From Usnea hakonensis (Eukaryota; Ascomycota; Lecanoromycetes; Lecanorales; Parmeliaceae): a stretch of 64,000 bases of DNA. Below the pieces are notes generated by a model that was not told where the DNA came from, searched no databases, and worked only from the letters and a program-made list of their open reading frames with translations. The stretch is taken from positions 124,001 through 188,000 of the forward strand of contig BLJB01000071.1 in assembly GCA_013423325.1 (NCBI GenBank), given 5' to 3'. Below are positions 31,892-44,293 of the stretch, piece after piece. Every line of letters begins with the position of its first letter. Position 1 is the first letter of the stretch. A program made the position numbers and the translations under genes.

Positions 31892-33792
31892 ATGGTCAAG
31901 GAGCTACCGTACGATCAACCCACCTAACCCTGCGCTCTCGGCGCCCACTTCCTGACATCTCGGGTTCTAGCAGTGATTCTCTCAGTCCCATCGGACCTCC
32001 CTCCTCCCCCGAATATTCGACATCATTGGATCTACACGTCGATGGATTAAGAGAGAGCGCTCCTCTAGCCGGAGATGAAGGAGCCCATAGCAGCGATGCC
32101 CAAGCGCAAGGGCGCGGATCCTTGACCTTTCCCAATGGCGTCGCTCTTGTCCTTGGCCTCCAGATCGGCTCTGGCATCTTCTTTGCACCATCTCAAATAA
32201 GCAACCATGTTGCGTCACCTGCCATGGCCGTCTTAGTGTGGCTTCTGGCAGGTCTCCTGGTCTGGACAGGAGCGGCCTCCTTCATCGAACTTGGACTGGC
32301 CATACCGCGGAATGGGGGTGTCCAGGAATATCTTCGAACCTGCTACTCCGAATTCTTTGGATTCTTATTCTCCTGGGTATGGATTGCTATAGGGAAACCC
32401 TGTAGCATCGCTCTTACTGCCATGATCTTTGCCGAAAATCTGAGTGTGGCCGTTGTGTCGGAAAGCGACTCATCTCCGTGGCAAATCAAGGTCGTTGCTA
32501 TTGCTGGACTTTCCTTGATTACAATAATCAATTGCTCGAGCAGCTTTGCCGGAGCGCGAGCTGCCAACATCTTCCTGGTCCTCAAGCTTCTCGCTATATC
32601 TTCCATTGCTGTCATTGGCATAGTAGCCGGCGTTGTAAGATCTCGACACGGCTCGCAATCATCAGATGTTGATTGGTTTGGACAAGACCCTGATGTCCAT
32701 CGTCAGACCTTGCCCATTTGGACGAAAGCTGGAGAATTTATTACTGCAATCTACGGCGCGCTTTTCTGCTACGGTGGATGGGAATCGGTGAGTAAGGGCT
32801 CGCAGTGACGCAGCTTGCTGATGGTATACCTGCTGAAAAAAAGCCGTTTTGTTTTAGATAGGTTTCGTGGCTGGTGACATGGCTGATCCACGGCGTGACC
32901 TGCCTCGTGTGATCAACACTGCGATGAGTGTCGCCATTAGTGGATTCGTGCTCATGAATATTTCGCTGGCTACAGTGCTACCACTTCAACGGATGAGAGA
33001 CAGTAACGTTGTTGCTGTGGTCGGTTCCCTCATATCCTCAGTTGGGGAGGCGATACTGATCTACCGGCAAGGATTTTGGCCTAGAGATGTTCGGCGCCCC
33101 TGGCGGTTTGATTTATTCATTGGTGGTTTCTGCATCTAGCCTAGGATCATTGAACGCCAACGTCTTTGCGACGGGGAGGCTCTGTGCGGCTGCGAGTAAG
33201 AATCGATATTTTCCCCAAATACTCTGCAACGGCCATTGCTCCACGAGAAGGGAAGATTCGCATTCTACTCGGGCCGCACTGCAGCCACTACCAGAACTAC
33301 TTGTTTCTCGAATTCTATGGTTCTCTGAAAGAACAGAGTCATTGCGCTGGGATAAGCAGATACCTGTGTAAGTGGTCTTAAAGCACCAAAGCAGGTCCGA
33401 GTATCATTGATTTAGGGGACAATTAGCTACGCAATGGTAATGAATGCTAGCATTGCATCGTTTTACATCATGATTGGCACTTTTGACACTCTTGTAACGT
33501 TCATCGGTATGATACACGACTCATATCAAATGGACAGACAAGTAAAAAGACTAAAGCTTAATTAGGCATATCAGAGTACATATTTTTTCTCCTAGCTTCC
33601 CTCGGAATATTCATCCTTCGTCGTCGCGATCTCAATCAGTCTTACAGGACGTGGACCTTCAACCCTATCATCTTCTGCGTTTTCAGTAGCCTCATACTCG
33701 TACGCGGTATCGTCACAGACCCATTCCAAGGCCTTGCTGTGTTCTTCATCACCTTGATTGGGTGGGCGGTCTTTAAGCGCAGATTTTCATGA
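31892..33792 (+). CDS. LAT-type amino-acid permease (APC superfamily), 532 aa
   Basis: Plasma- or vacuolar-membrane transporter for amino acids, related to the L-type/b0,+ group. Six exons: 31892-31908, 31971-32787, 32858-33019, 33072-33367, 33427-33506, 33566-33792; phase is kept at every junction. The first transmembrane segment has the APC signature GLQIGSGIFFAPSQI. Later ones include GGWESIGFVAGDM (formed by a splice), GALNANVFATGR-like SLGSLNANVFATGRLCAAASK, and a C-terminal ITDPFQGLAVFF-type segment. Start choice: the long frame has no ATG of its own; splicing a 17-base first exon (ATGGTCAAGGAGCTACC) across a 62-bp intron with CTGAC branch supplies one. The intron donor after residue VVAV is GTCGGT, slightly unusual. 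Confidence 0.88.
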
Positions 33793-34720
33793 AGAGCTGA
33801 CATACAGAGGTCGATAATCCAAGCATCTATTTACCTGGCAGATCAGCTCGAGATTATCTTATAGATCTAGTTTCCTTTGATCGGGACCAGGACCAGATAG
33901 CAGCAAAAGTTGCCCGAAAGACGTCATTCTTCGCGCACGTGATCAAATGTAGCTCGCTGATAGGTGGCATAAAAATCATGTAATCGGCTGCTGGTGAAGA
34001 ATGATGATGATGGCTTGGCACACGTGTTGATCCAGAGCCGAAGAATAATAATGCCCATACGAATGCAACCTACGCCAGGACGATGATCGGCCTTCAATAG
34101 AACGGTTGCAAATCCCCCATGGCTCACTGGCCAACGATATCATTCACGGGCTGATGCTCAAATTTACGGGGGCGTGCTTCGATCATGATCATGCTGCCCA
34201 ATCAGCGAAGACTGGGCGCGTGACAGGTGGGCCATCCAATAGACGAGAGCGCTCTTGAACGTATCATTGAAGATTTTGCAGAGTCTAAGTGATATATTCG
34301 TGACAGAATCATGTATTCAGGAAGGATTAATTGATTTCCAGAAGCTCCCCTGGAGCTGTCCTATTTATCATACTATTTCGGGTGGCTGGGAGACAACTGC
34401 CAAGAGAAGGCTGGGAATCTAACCACCTAATTTTAACAATGATTACTCCCTGATATGGCAATTCCATGCTGCTTCCAAACTAATATACCACAACAAGTTG
34501 GGTGGGGAATGGTGAAGTCCTAAAATGCGGTCAGCCAGCTAGTTGTCCAAAAACAGAAGGATTGAGAACAAACCCCAGAGCATGCCTTCTGGTCCTTACC
34601 AACTGACTATTTGTTGATCAAGAAAAATCTCACACGTTGAGCCACAAGTCAGAAAGAGCTCGTAGTCAGAGTCTGATCTAGGTGTTTGGAGCAAGGCTCC
34701 GATTACATCCAGCAAAAGCG
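33793..34720. other. Convergent spacer
   Basis: About 930 bases between convergent gene ends. No gene, repeat or motif stands out. Confidence 0.4.
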
Positions 34721-37107
34721 CTAACATGATCGAAGATTATTGGATCCATGCTTTGTTTCTTTGAGTACTCGCTCATAGTCAGATTTGTCTTTGTTCCTGA
34801 GAATCTCGAGCAGTTTGAATTCTTTACAGAACTCGTCTTTCTCTATATGACCTTAGCACGTCTCTTCCAGATTTTGCAACTTCACTTACGATCAGGAGTA
34901 TCGAAGTGTAGGCTCAGATACTTGAGGTTAAGGGTTTCTAGCTTCTTGAAATCGGGATGCTCTGGATATCTAAAGCATCCCAAATTCCAGGTACCTAAGC
35001 CTTGACTGCCCTCCTGCTGCGCAATTAGCTTCCGAGCAATGAGTTTCTTTGTCTTTGGTTTGCTTCGTATCAAGATCCTCGAACATGGCTTTTTCTGGCT
35101 TCTGCAGCTGGGGCACGGTTGCAGCTCGCAGGAAACACTACTTTCCACTAGCCTCACGTTAGCAGGCAGGGACAGGCTCGTCTCCCAGCTTGTGTCAAAT
35201 TCCGGGCGCCATGGGATTGAATAGCTTGGTGTTCAGTCAACTTACTTTGTAAATGGAGAAAAGCGTACTTCTCCTCGCATTTTGTAAAGATGATGAGCAC
35301 AGGGAGCTCCGGACAGGTCAATGCGATGCCATTCCCGCGAGAACCATTCACTAAAGATACAACGCTACTGCCCGGTAGCTGCGTCGTACCCGAAGTCCAG
35401 AAGCGTCTCAATCGGAGGCTTCCTATCGGAGAGTTCGGAGTCGGGTCACTGGAAGCACTATCACCCTCGGAAGGTTCAGAGTCCTCATATTGTTGTATTC
35501 TCGCAAGAGGTTTCAGATGCCAGAATTGTAGCCTTGCCTGGCCGGATATGCTGGATTTTCCAAGGCCGCTTAACTCGATATGCAATGCAATATGTGACAT
35601 GTCATGCGAGACACGGAATCCAGTCAGCGCACGCTGGAATTGAGCAACGTCCCCCGGTCCACGAAGATTGTAAGGAATATCCTGGCCCGCATTGCAGAGA
35701 AGCAAACTGCTGTTGCCTATCGAGTTTTCTTGTGAGGCTGCATATATAGGGACCAGTCCAGTGTGCACCATATCTACATTGATACTCTCTTCATGGTGGA
35801 AATCTTCATTTTGGTCATCTTTGGTTGCCTGGACTAGGCGCAAGGCAGTCTCGCTTTTTCGAAAGATTGTGAGGGTAGATGGGTGATTGCTGTATCCATT
35901 CTGGAGTGCAAGCTCAAGGATCTTCTCTTCAAACGGCCTGTGCTCTGTCTGAGCAGCAGGGCTAGGGCGGGAGTCCGCGTCCACCAAGATAGAGTAACAA
36001 ATGTCCGGGAGTCGGGATAAAACATCGAGCGATGGTGGATGAAGATCACTCTGCTGAAAGCGAACAAGCTGGCGTCTGACTTGATCCTCTAGCTCCCTCA
36101 AATATTCAATATATAGAGACTCCGGATTCAGGGTCGCAAAGTAGGTACTCTTCTTCAGTTTTTCTATGATCCATCTCGATTTGACTAGATTCAAATACTG
36201 TTCCGCTGGAACGTCTTGCCCTAGTACTGAACTTGGTTTGAATTTCACCGTACTCTTAGCAAAATGATAGACAAGAGCATCGAAACCCTCCTTGAGGGGC
36301 AAGTCATCTCGCACTTGGGACGACTCTGGGTCTTTTGACGTCCTGCCTTTGCGAAAGCGATCAGAGAGAGGTTCTGGTACGGAAAAATTAGTTTCGTGAG
36401 CGTTGGGGTTGATAGCACGTCGTTCTTGAGTAGGATCCCAATCCAAAAGGGCTTTGAGCTCGGCTACCTGCCTCGATAGCTGCTGCAGCTGGCGCCGAAT
36501 GCCCAACAGGAGCTGAATCTCAAAGGGTTTGGCGACTAAGTTCACTTTTACCATATGGAAATGCACGCGGTCCCTAAGACTGTTCACATCCCGTTCGGTG
36601 GAGCTGTGCCAGGCCACGTTGTCGATGAAACCGCTTGCCGAACGTGAAAATTTGGACTTGTCGCTCAATAATCTCTCGCAATCTTGCAAAGTGCGCAGAA
36701 AATCCCCCGAGATGTCTGCCAGGGTGTTCACGACTCCAGTGGTAACGGGTTCAGTGTCATCGTCGTGCCAAGACCCTATGGGGCGCTGCTTGTCGGCATT
36801 GTCAATTATGTCATTCAGGCGTTCCAGGCTCAGGCCTAGAGATTTGATATCTGAGCCGAACCGGGCGTACTTGACATCTGGAGGTCGACGTCATGACGGA
36901 AGTCAGTAAGATGTCGGAAAGGAGAGAAGAAGAAAAGGAAACCTCAAGCCAAGAGGCTGAGTCATGTGGTCGAGGGCGTGTGAAGTATATGTAGTAGACG
37001 CGGTAGATCTTACCGGCACGCTGAGCTTTGGTAAAACAACGATGATGGATTTCGCGAGCCAGCTGACAGGCGACAACGATATCGGAAGGGGAGAAACCAA
37101 AAGACAT
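34721..37107 (-). CDS. Fungal protein with STAND-type N-terminal domain and Cys-rich C-terminus, 701 aa
   Basis: Four exons on the reverse strand: 37107-37014, 36877-35246, 35147-34890, 34842-34721. Introns are 136, 98 and 47 bp; phase is kept. The N-terminus MSFGFSPSDIVVACQLAREI followed by SLGLSLERLNDII is the pattern of the short N-terminal region shared by many Pezizomycotina proteins, including STAND/NACHT-like ones. The middle is mostly helical and unassigned. The C-terminal part contains a cysteine cluster (SCELQPCPSCRSQKKPC), then WNLGCFRYPEHPDFKKLE and KYLSLHFDTPDQKDEF. No nucleotide-binding loop is present, so it is not a complete STAND NTPase. Function unknown; self/non-self or stress signalling is only a guess by association. 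Confidence 0.8.
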
Positions 37108-38295
37108 GGCGTATTTGTATATGTGTGTGTGGACGAATTAGTCGTTTTCAGACATTTCTTTTTCTTGTTTTCCTTTTTTCCACTCATTAGATGTAAGCTC
37201 TAATATATAATTAGAAGCTCTGCAGAGTAATGGGCGCAGTTGCAGGCTAATACCCTACTCGCGTGGTTTCTGGCGTGGTAGAGTAAAGTCACGATTCAGA
37301 TGACAATAATAATGTTACAGTACCACGGCCCGGCGAGCGCACAGCACATGTTCCTGAGAAGAGGGTCTCCAATCCTTCGTTATCAAAGTAAGCCTCTCGG
37401 TGGCTCAGACTGTTGATGGAATTGCTACGCAATAGCGAGGCAACACTGTAGCTATGCAAATCAGATCAGATGCCAAAAATGCCTTGCGGCTGCCTACAAA
37501 CAAAGCATAGTAATTTGAGGGAGAGAAAGTGGCATCCATGATAAAGTAGGTACAATTCAAGGTACAAGCACGTGCTTATGGTCCTGATCACTTTTCTTAG
37601 ACATGATACTTATGATAATAATAATAATAACAATGCATTCTTCTTTCAAGGTAACGGTAACGATAGATAAGGCAATACAGAAAGTACTTTACAAGTCACT
37701 TTACACACCAATCATAAAAATAACATGTACCTTAAAGAACAAGGCGGAACAAGGCAAGAGCATCTGTTCCTCTATCTCGCAGCCAGCCAATCAAAGTATC
37801 AAGTATCTTACGGAGTGCTCTACTTATCAATCATCGACATGCCGCTTTTCCTACTTATTTCTCTTTCAAAAGATAACTCATTCTCTTTACTCAATTGATA
37901 ACCTGCTGACTGCTACGCATCATGATTAGTGATTACCCTCTCATCGCTCATTTGCTCTTGCATATCCCGCCTATGCACTCCTACACTCTTCCTGCAGAAA
38001 GACCATGTGTCTCTCGCCTACGAAACGAATGAACCAGCCACCACGACGCATCATCGGGTATTCACCGGTGGGTCAGCCTCGTGGAGGACGGCCTTCTAGA
38101 CATGGACAGCCTTGTCGGATCCCCAGTCTGTCCCATATCTTCACTCCCTTCCCCTCATCGTCACTTTACAACTTCCGTCCCCAAGCCTGGCGACGTACCA
38201 ATGTTGCAGAAAACCTCCTTCTCACATAATCTTTGCAATTGTTTTATCATCAGTGAGGCACTTTTGATCGCAGCCCCGCTCACGCCTCAGTCAAG
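37108..38295. promoter_or_regulatory. Divergent spacer between STAND-like gene and permease
   Basis: About 1.2 kb. It contains an ATA/ATAAT repeat at about 37613-37633 and a CT-rich stretch before 38296. The frame openings at 38005-38280 are not supported by conserved motifs and may be 5' UTR. Confidence 0.45.
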
Positions 38296-40546
38296 ATGCC
38301 TTTGGAAGAAGACGACCAGAAACGAGTCGACGAGGCCATTACTGAAGCAAGCGTCGACGGATCGACCAAGGTCCTCGTCCTCAACGCCTCCAAGTCTCAC
38401 AAACTAGGCCCTGTCACTGTGGTGTGCATGATCCTGAATCGTACCTTTGGTGAGTCCGGGGATCGATCACGTCCGGATGAAGCATGTTGACCATTCATCT
38501 TAGGATCTGGCATCTATGTCTCGCCCGCCATAGTGCTAAAGAGCACTGGCAGCATCGGCGCTTCACTTCTACTTTGGTCGGTGGGGCCTTTCATAGCCAT
38601 ATCAGCTCTCTTGTGCTGGCTCGAACTCGGACTATCAATTCCAAAATTCGCTGTACCAAGCACAAACTACACAGGGTCACGGCATGAAGGTGAACAGAAG
38701 ATAGAGCTAGAGAATGTACCGTCGAGCGGCGGAGAGAAAAATTATGTAAGCCTCCTACCATGCTTGTAACATCTGGCATTGGGTCTCTGACATAATGGAC
38801 AGCTTGAATATATCTTCAAGTCGCCCAAACTTCGTACAACATGTATGTATGGGGTCATATACGTTACTCTGGGCAATTTGTCCGGGAACGCTATTGCTTT
38901 TGGACTGTACGTGATGGAGGCAGCCGGTGATACTGGAAACCACGCAGCCGTACGAGGCTTGGCTGTCATGAGCTTGACCTTTGCGTGCATACTTCATGCG
39001 TTATGGAGAAAAGGAGGAATAGTGTTCAACAATCTGTTGGCGATTGTCAAGGTCTCTACATTGCTGGCGGTAATCGTTATCGGTTTCGCAGTATCGGCAG
39101 GTGCGTCGTTTGGAAATGTACGTATACTTCCATATGTTCTTTGTTCTTCTTTTTGCTTCTGACTTCGTATACCAGGGTGCTGTTCACGGGATAACCGTTG
39201 ATCCAAACACACATACCTCAGTCTCTAATTTTGATCCGCACACATCATTCCTTCATCCCAGCCACAACGTTGCCAACTACGCAAATTCCTTACTGTTCAT
39301 CATCTATACTTTTAGTGGGTATGAGCAACCTTTCTATGTAAGTATAGGTATCCGCAGTGAGGAAGTCTTTGCAACTTCGCTAATGATCCGGCCCTCAAAG
39401 GTGATGAGCGAGATCAATCAGCCAAAGAAGATCTTTGCCAAGTCGACCCTCACGGCTGTAATCTTGATATCGATCATCAATTTTCTCGTCAACATATCAT
39501 TCGTACCTTCCCTCTCCTGGAAAATGCAAGATGCACGCTGACATCCTTGTAGCTGTGCGCTGTCTCGGTAAACGACCGGCTATATGATAGTCTAGACATG
39601 GCGACGGTATTCTTCGAAGACGTTTTTGGTAACGACGTAGCCCCACGTGTGATGGCAGGCATAATCGCCTTCTCAATCTTCGGGAACATCGTCGTCATGA
39701 CTTTTACCGCTTCCAGAGGTATGACCCAGCAGCCCCATTGCAATAAGCCTCATCAACGAGCCCTAATCTCCCTCCTCTTGCAAAGTCAAACAGGAGATCG
39801 CCAAAGAGGGAGTGCTACCGTTCTCTCTCTTCTTCGCCAGCAGCACCACGGTGAGTCACTCCATTGCAAAAGGGTCCCCTTATTGAGACATCAAGCAGAC
39901 GCCCTACGCCTATCTCAAGGAAAGGTTATTTCCCTCCAAGCTTCCCGAGAGCCAGCGGACGCCTCCGGAGCAGAGTCCCGCTGCAGCTCTATTCCTGCAC
40001 TGGATCTTCTGCATGCTGATGATGGCGGCTACATCTACTACGTCACCGAACATAGCCTACACAGTACTTGTTTCAATCTACTCCTACGTTGCACTGGTCC
40101 TTGTTCGCTTCTTTGTCGCCGCTGGGTTGCTATACCTCCGATTTAGCGAAGGCAACTCGTGGCTGTCTAGCAGGGGCTTCAAACCATGGGGCGGCCCAAC
40201 TGCGGCTCTGATATACAGCACCGTCTTTGGATTCCTCCTGATAGCCTTTTTCATCCCCCCAGCTGCTGGATCTCCTTTCACCAAGCAGAGTAGAGGGATC
40301 GACTGGTACATTGTGCCTTGTATCGGCCTGGGATTTCTTGCGCTTGGCTATGTCTATTATCTATGTTTCGCTTATCTGATACCGCGTATCAGGAAAGAGG
40401 TACTTGTTGTGGATCGGCATGCTGTGATTGTGAAAGAGCAAGGGGAATGGGTGCAAGCGTTGGAGGTTGTGGAAGCTACTTGGGTTGCAAGGTCAGGGCC
40501 GTCGGGTAGTCCAGAGCGAGGAGACGCAAAGGAAATGAGCCTTTGA
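38296..40546 (+). CDS. MUP1-like high-affinity methionine/amino-acid permease, 618 aa
   Basis: A 12-helix APC transporter of the yeast Mup1 type, likely plasma-membrane. Eight exons: 38296-38449, 38504-38745, 38803-39117, 39176-39337, 39401-39502, 39553-39718, 39786-39850, 39896-40546; all seven short introns keep phase. The APC signature is created by the first splice: LNRTFGSGIYVSPAIVL. Further family segments: YGVIYVTLGNLSGNAIAFG, YTFSGYEQPFYVMSEINQPKK (fits the Mup1 region after helix 6), FGNIVVMTFTASRVKQEIAKEG, and SPNIAYTVLVSIYSYVALVL. A second, different APC gene lies 6 kb to the left. The start at 38296 leaves ~40 residues before helix 1; an upstream exon is possible. Confidence 0.92.
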
Positions 40547-40919
40547 GGTAATTGGGTGACGCTGAGAAGTATTTCGGATTTTGCCTGGATCATTTCTAGA
40601 GAATTAGCAATTACCCCACAGCATGTGACTGCAAGGCGGATTGCGAAAGTCTGGACGTGGAAAGCAATGATGGTAGCGATTTTATGACCTTGTCACTTTC
40701 ATGATTGATTGTTATTGCAGTTGCTCAACGGTACCAAGAAGTGACACAGAGGCAAACAAGGCAGCATAAACAAGGCTTTAGATCTTTTTCTCCGGCATCA
40801 GGTCATTGCGGTCAAGGACGAAGAAGATTATTAACATCCTCCTTGTCGCTAGACCAAGATTTGAACATTCAGCGCCTTCTTGGCAGGTCAGATGACCATA
40901 CCCGCCACTGCTCACCAAA
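40547..40919. other. Convergent spacer
   Basis: Short 3'-to-3' spacer between the permease and the dioxygenase. No features seen. Confidence 0.4.
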
Positions 40920-42308
40920 CTACTGATAACCCCTAATAAGCCTCAACATCTGACGGAGCTGTGGCATTGGCATATGGATCAGCCACTTCTCGTCAACGTG
41001 CTGCTTCAACCCCTCCATGTGAAGGGCTCGGTAACGATCATGGACAATTTGTTCTGGAACCGTTTGCCCAACGCCAGTCCGTGGCACTTCCAACACGCGC
41101 TCCCGTCCATGTAGTAGGCGGAAATTGTCCCAGATATACAGGTCTCCCGCCTTGAGGACGAGCTTCAGCTGATGAGTGTCACGGCGCATGATCTCCTGAA
41201 AGCGCTGATGCGCAAGGCGAGCTTCCATGTACTCGTCGTACGGGGATAACAGCGACCCCGTCAAGTTGGGATGCCATCGCACGCGCTTGATCTGGTCCGA
41301 GAACCCCGGGGGCGAAGTGATGACAGTATCGACCGTCGCTTGATAGAGAGGATCGCCGTAGAAGCGGGAGACACGGCCAATGGTCATGGGTGCGTCACGC
41401 AAATGGTGATAGAGGTTAGGGAACTCTTCTCTCATAGTGGAGAGGGCGGGTAGGACAGAGACCCAGGTATTTTCGCTCTGTCCTTCTAGGCCATAGAAGC
41501 CTTGGACCTGGTTTGGCGTGTCGTAGAATGAGTGATCAGAATGGGGAAGGAGCAGCTGCGTGGTGTCATAATTAGCCACCCCAACAGCCCTTTCGGCATC
41601 TTTGCTGTGGGAGGAGACGTTGAAGGTTTGATCGGAGCCACGCATCGGATGAACGAATACGCTTCCAAAAAGACGCTTCAGCACAAGGGTATTGATGTTG
41701 TTCCTGTGGTTTCGCTCATCTTCGAAATTCGGACTTGGTAGATGGACGATTTTCACGATGCCCGGCGAGGACGCATCCAGCAGCTTGTCCAACACCTCTC
41801 GAATAATGTGATTGGGGTTCTCTCCATTTTTCGTTACCTCTGGGAAGATTGCATGGTAGGAGATCTCGGGAACTTGCAGGCCGTCAACCAGCCACCCTTT
41901 TGAGATGGGCTCCTCCGCGTGAGCTGGCTGCAGGCCATCGGACCTCCCCACCAGCGGGGCCATGACTCGTAACCATGAGCCAGGATATCTGGAGGATAGA
42001 TTGTCATCGAAAACGACATCCAGATTCATACTGCTGCCCTTCCCGGAAAGGCAGATTTCCTCAACATGAACGGTGGAGATGGGCTGTTGACAAATGGCAG
42101 TAGCGGCGTTCCTTGGTGCGCCATCGTCGCAGCGAGCATCGTGAAGCCATTGGGCGTGGAACGTGAAAATCGCGTCCGGGAACTCTACTGTCACCTTGTT
42201 CCCATTTGTACACTTCTTGCAGCTGAGCAGTATGTCCGAGGACCTTACGCCGGATTCCGTCCCGTTCCCAGAAGTCGAATGGTAACCTTGGGCCGCAGTT
42301 CCATTCAT
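40920..42308 (-). CDS. TauD-like Fe(II)/2-oxoglutarate dioxygenase (gamma-butyrobetaine / trimethyllysine hydroxylase type), 462 aa
   Basis: Hydroxylates a quaternary-ammonium substrate, probably in carnitine biosynthesis. Single exon. The N-terminal DUF971-like domain (about residues 30-110) has CKKCTNGNKVTVEFPDAIF and WLHDARCDDG. The catalytic domain carries the iron-binding HxD in LLLPHSDHSFYDTPNQVQG followed by LEGQSENTWVS, and the distal His in WDNFRLLHGRERV, with the expected downstream Arg-rich ending. This order is shared by gamma-butyrobetaine dioxygenase and trimethyllysine dioxygenase; I cannot decide between them by eye, and fungi often have several paralogues. Conserved residues look intact. 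Confidence 0.9.
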   Translation of the reverse strand: MNGTAAQGYHSTSGNGTESGVRSSDILLSCKKCTNGNKVTVEFPDAIFTFHAQWLHDARCDDGAPRNAATAICQQPISTVHVEEICLSGKGSSMNLDVVFDDNLSSRYPGSWLRVMAPLVGRSDGLQPAHAEEPISKGWLVDGLQVPEISYHAIFPEVTKNGENPNHIIREVLDKLLDASSPGIVKIVHLPSPNFEDERNHRNNINTLVLKRLFGSVFVHPMRGSDQTFNVSSHSKDAERAVGVANYDTTQLLLPHSDHSFYDTPNQVQGFYGLEGQSENTWVSVLPALSTMREEFPNLYHHLRDAPMTIGRVSRFYGDPLYQATVDTVITSPPGFSDQIKRVRWHPNLTGSLLSPYDEYMEARLAHQRFQEIMRRDTHQLKLVLKAGDLYIWDNFRLLHGRERVLEVPRTGVGQTVPEQIVHDRYRALHMEGLKQHVDEKWLIHMPMPQLRQMLRLIRGYQ

Positions 42309-44293
42309 GTTGCAAACAATGACCTATGAAATCCTGGTAGGATGTGTCGTTCCAGGGATGGAAGAGGTTGGAAGGTGGAGAGACTGGCAGCGTACCTTCA
42401 GCGATGCACAGCGGGGCGGCCAGTCAAAAGAACATGGAATATAGCTATGGGTCATCATCTGATATATAGCTGGTTGAGAAAACTAGCTACGATAAGGAAG
42501 GGAAGTATGCATAGAAGCAAGGAATTCTGCAGGAGATCAACTATACACGCTAACACGTAGTGGTCTTCCACTTTCCAATATATGTTAGCGTGACCTTGTG
42601 GTATTGCTTTGCGATACAAGTTTTCTCTCATGTAGAGGTAGGATCAGGCGTAGGGGTGATTTGCACGTGTATCAGTAGCAGCAGCCTTGCAGACCCACAA
42701 GGTGGGTCGACTCTTCGCAAAGGGAAATGGAGCATGAGGTAGTCAAGGCCTTGCGTAAGTCCTCAAGCGCTCTGACGTCGCGGTAGATGCTTCTTCTGAG
42801 AAAACGGTCCTGTTGGTTGTGATGCATCAGATGAACAGATGGCTGTTGATGATTCGATGCATGCGAGTTGCTGGTGATTAGCAAGGGAAGTGGGGTTTGA
42901 TCATGATCCCTGGAGCCAACATGGCCCTCGGCCAAGATTTGAGCGAGACATGCCTCTCCTTTTTTCATTGGTGCTGCAGTATGTCAACGACTGCCCTTCA
43001 CGCGGACGAAACATTACAAAATATGGCCATTGCGTCTGACTATACTGCTAGGAGTCAATAATGCTGGAGAGACGAAGGACAGCGTAGACCAAGACGAACA
43101 GCGCATTACTTATAGCGCCGATATAGCACATGGACGGGTACCGGTCAAGATGCGTCACAGAAGCGGACAGAGGTTCCAGCTTTTTCACTCCTGGGACGAG
43201 ATTTTCCATTATGATGACCACACCGAATTTGAATAACACAACCCGGCCTTGCGAGCAGCCACAAGCTGGAACACTTTTTTGTCGAGATAAAGGACCAAGC
43301 TGACAGGTGACCGGGTAGCTTTGCGACCAGGATTATCATGCTGCAGCAATTCTCCGTGTCAGCTGTCATCCATATGGAGAAAGAGGACAACAAACTTTAC
43401 GAGTCGAGGTGAAACGCCCAATGACTCGTGATGACGGTCGAGATAAATTTCATCCTTACCCCTGCATCCTTTCCTTTGGCATGTGCTATTTTTGTTCTCG
43501 GGCATAGCTCGCCTTATGTAGCCAGTGCTACAGCAAGGTTGTACTTTTCCTGGGGAAGGGTGTTTCTTCGAGAATCGGCTTGAATTCTATATGAGGGACA
43601 GCGTAGCTATGGGAATGGTCTGGCAGATTTGCGTCAGCAGACATAGTTGGTGCAGTTCCGCAAAACTCGAAGACGGCGGGCCTTCAGGGCCTGGGCGCAC
43701 ACAAGGCAGCAAAGGCTGGGAAACAGACAGAGAACCTGAGAAGCTATCGAAAGTAACGTTCAGTGAGAGGGGCTAAGCAACAACCGGGCATCGTTTTGCA
43801 CATCCACGACCATGACTAAGTGTCGTGGAGGACCTAGTAACATCAGGCTCCGCTGATACCGGGGAGTAGTGGAGCTGATGTGGTAATGATAACAATCCGG
43901 CAATGAGGTGGGATCACCATCAGGATAACAAGGGAACATGCCCAAGCACAACACACTAGCGCAGTGATATATTGATACATGCTTGAAAATGTGAAGATTG
44001 AAGGAAGAAGATTGAACACTAGGATCCTGACGAAGCAATCTAAGCATAAGCACCTCGTCAGGACGGAACCCTCGAACGTTTGAAAAAGCCATTGGAAAGA
44101 AGCGGAGCGTTGGCTCACGATTGTACATGTATGATTCGATAGGTTTCAATGACTTGATTTTGCGTGCACAAGACTCATCAAGTAACTTGCCACCCAAATC
44201 CATTATATATACCCGTTTGATCATGCGTCATAGACCTCAGTCTCCTCATACCCAATGACAGAGCCATGGTTCATGCAGCTCCATATTTTCACC
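42309..44293. other. 2 kb spacer without recognised genes
   Basis: Several frames of 60-150 codons exist (notably 43760-44224 on the reverse strand and 43525-43776 on the forward), but none has a recognisable domain or supporting splice structure. No repeats beyond short AT runs. Confidence 0.4.

Noticed and set aside
31892..33792. LAT permease as a pseudogene
   Set aside because: The long frame lacked an ATG and seemed broken at 33020-33071, but short introns restore both the start and the full-length protein.
43760..44224. A 154-codon reverse-strand frame downstream of SNU13
   Set aside because: No recognisable domain, and no promoter space after the SNU13 stop at 44294; treated as chance.
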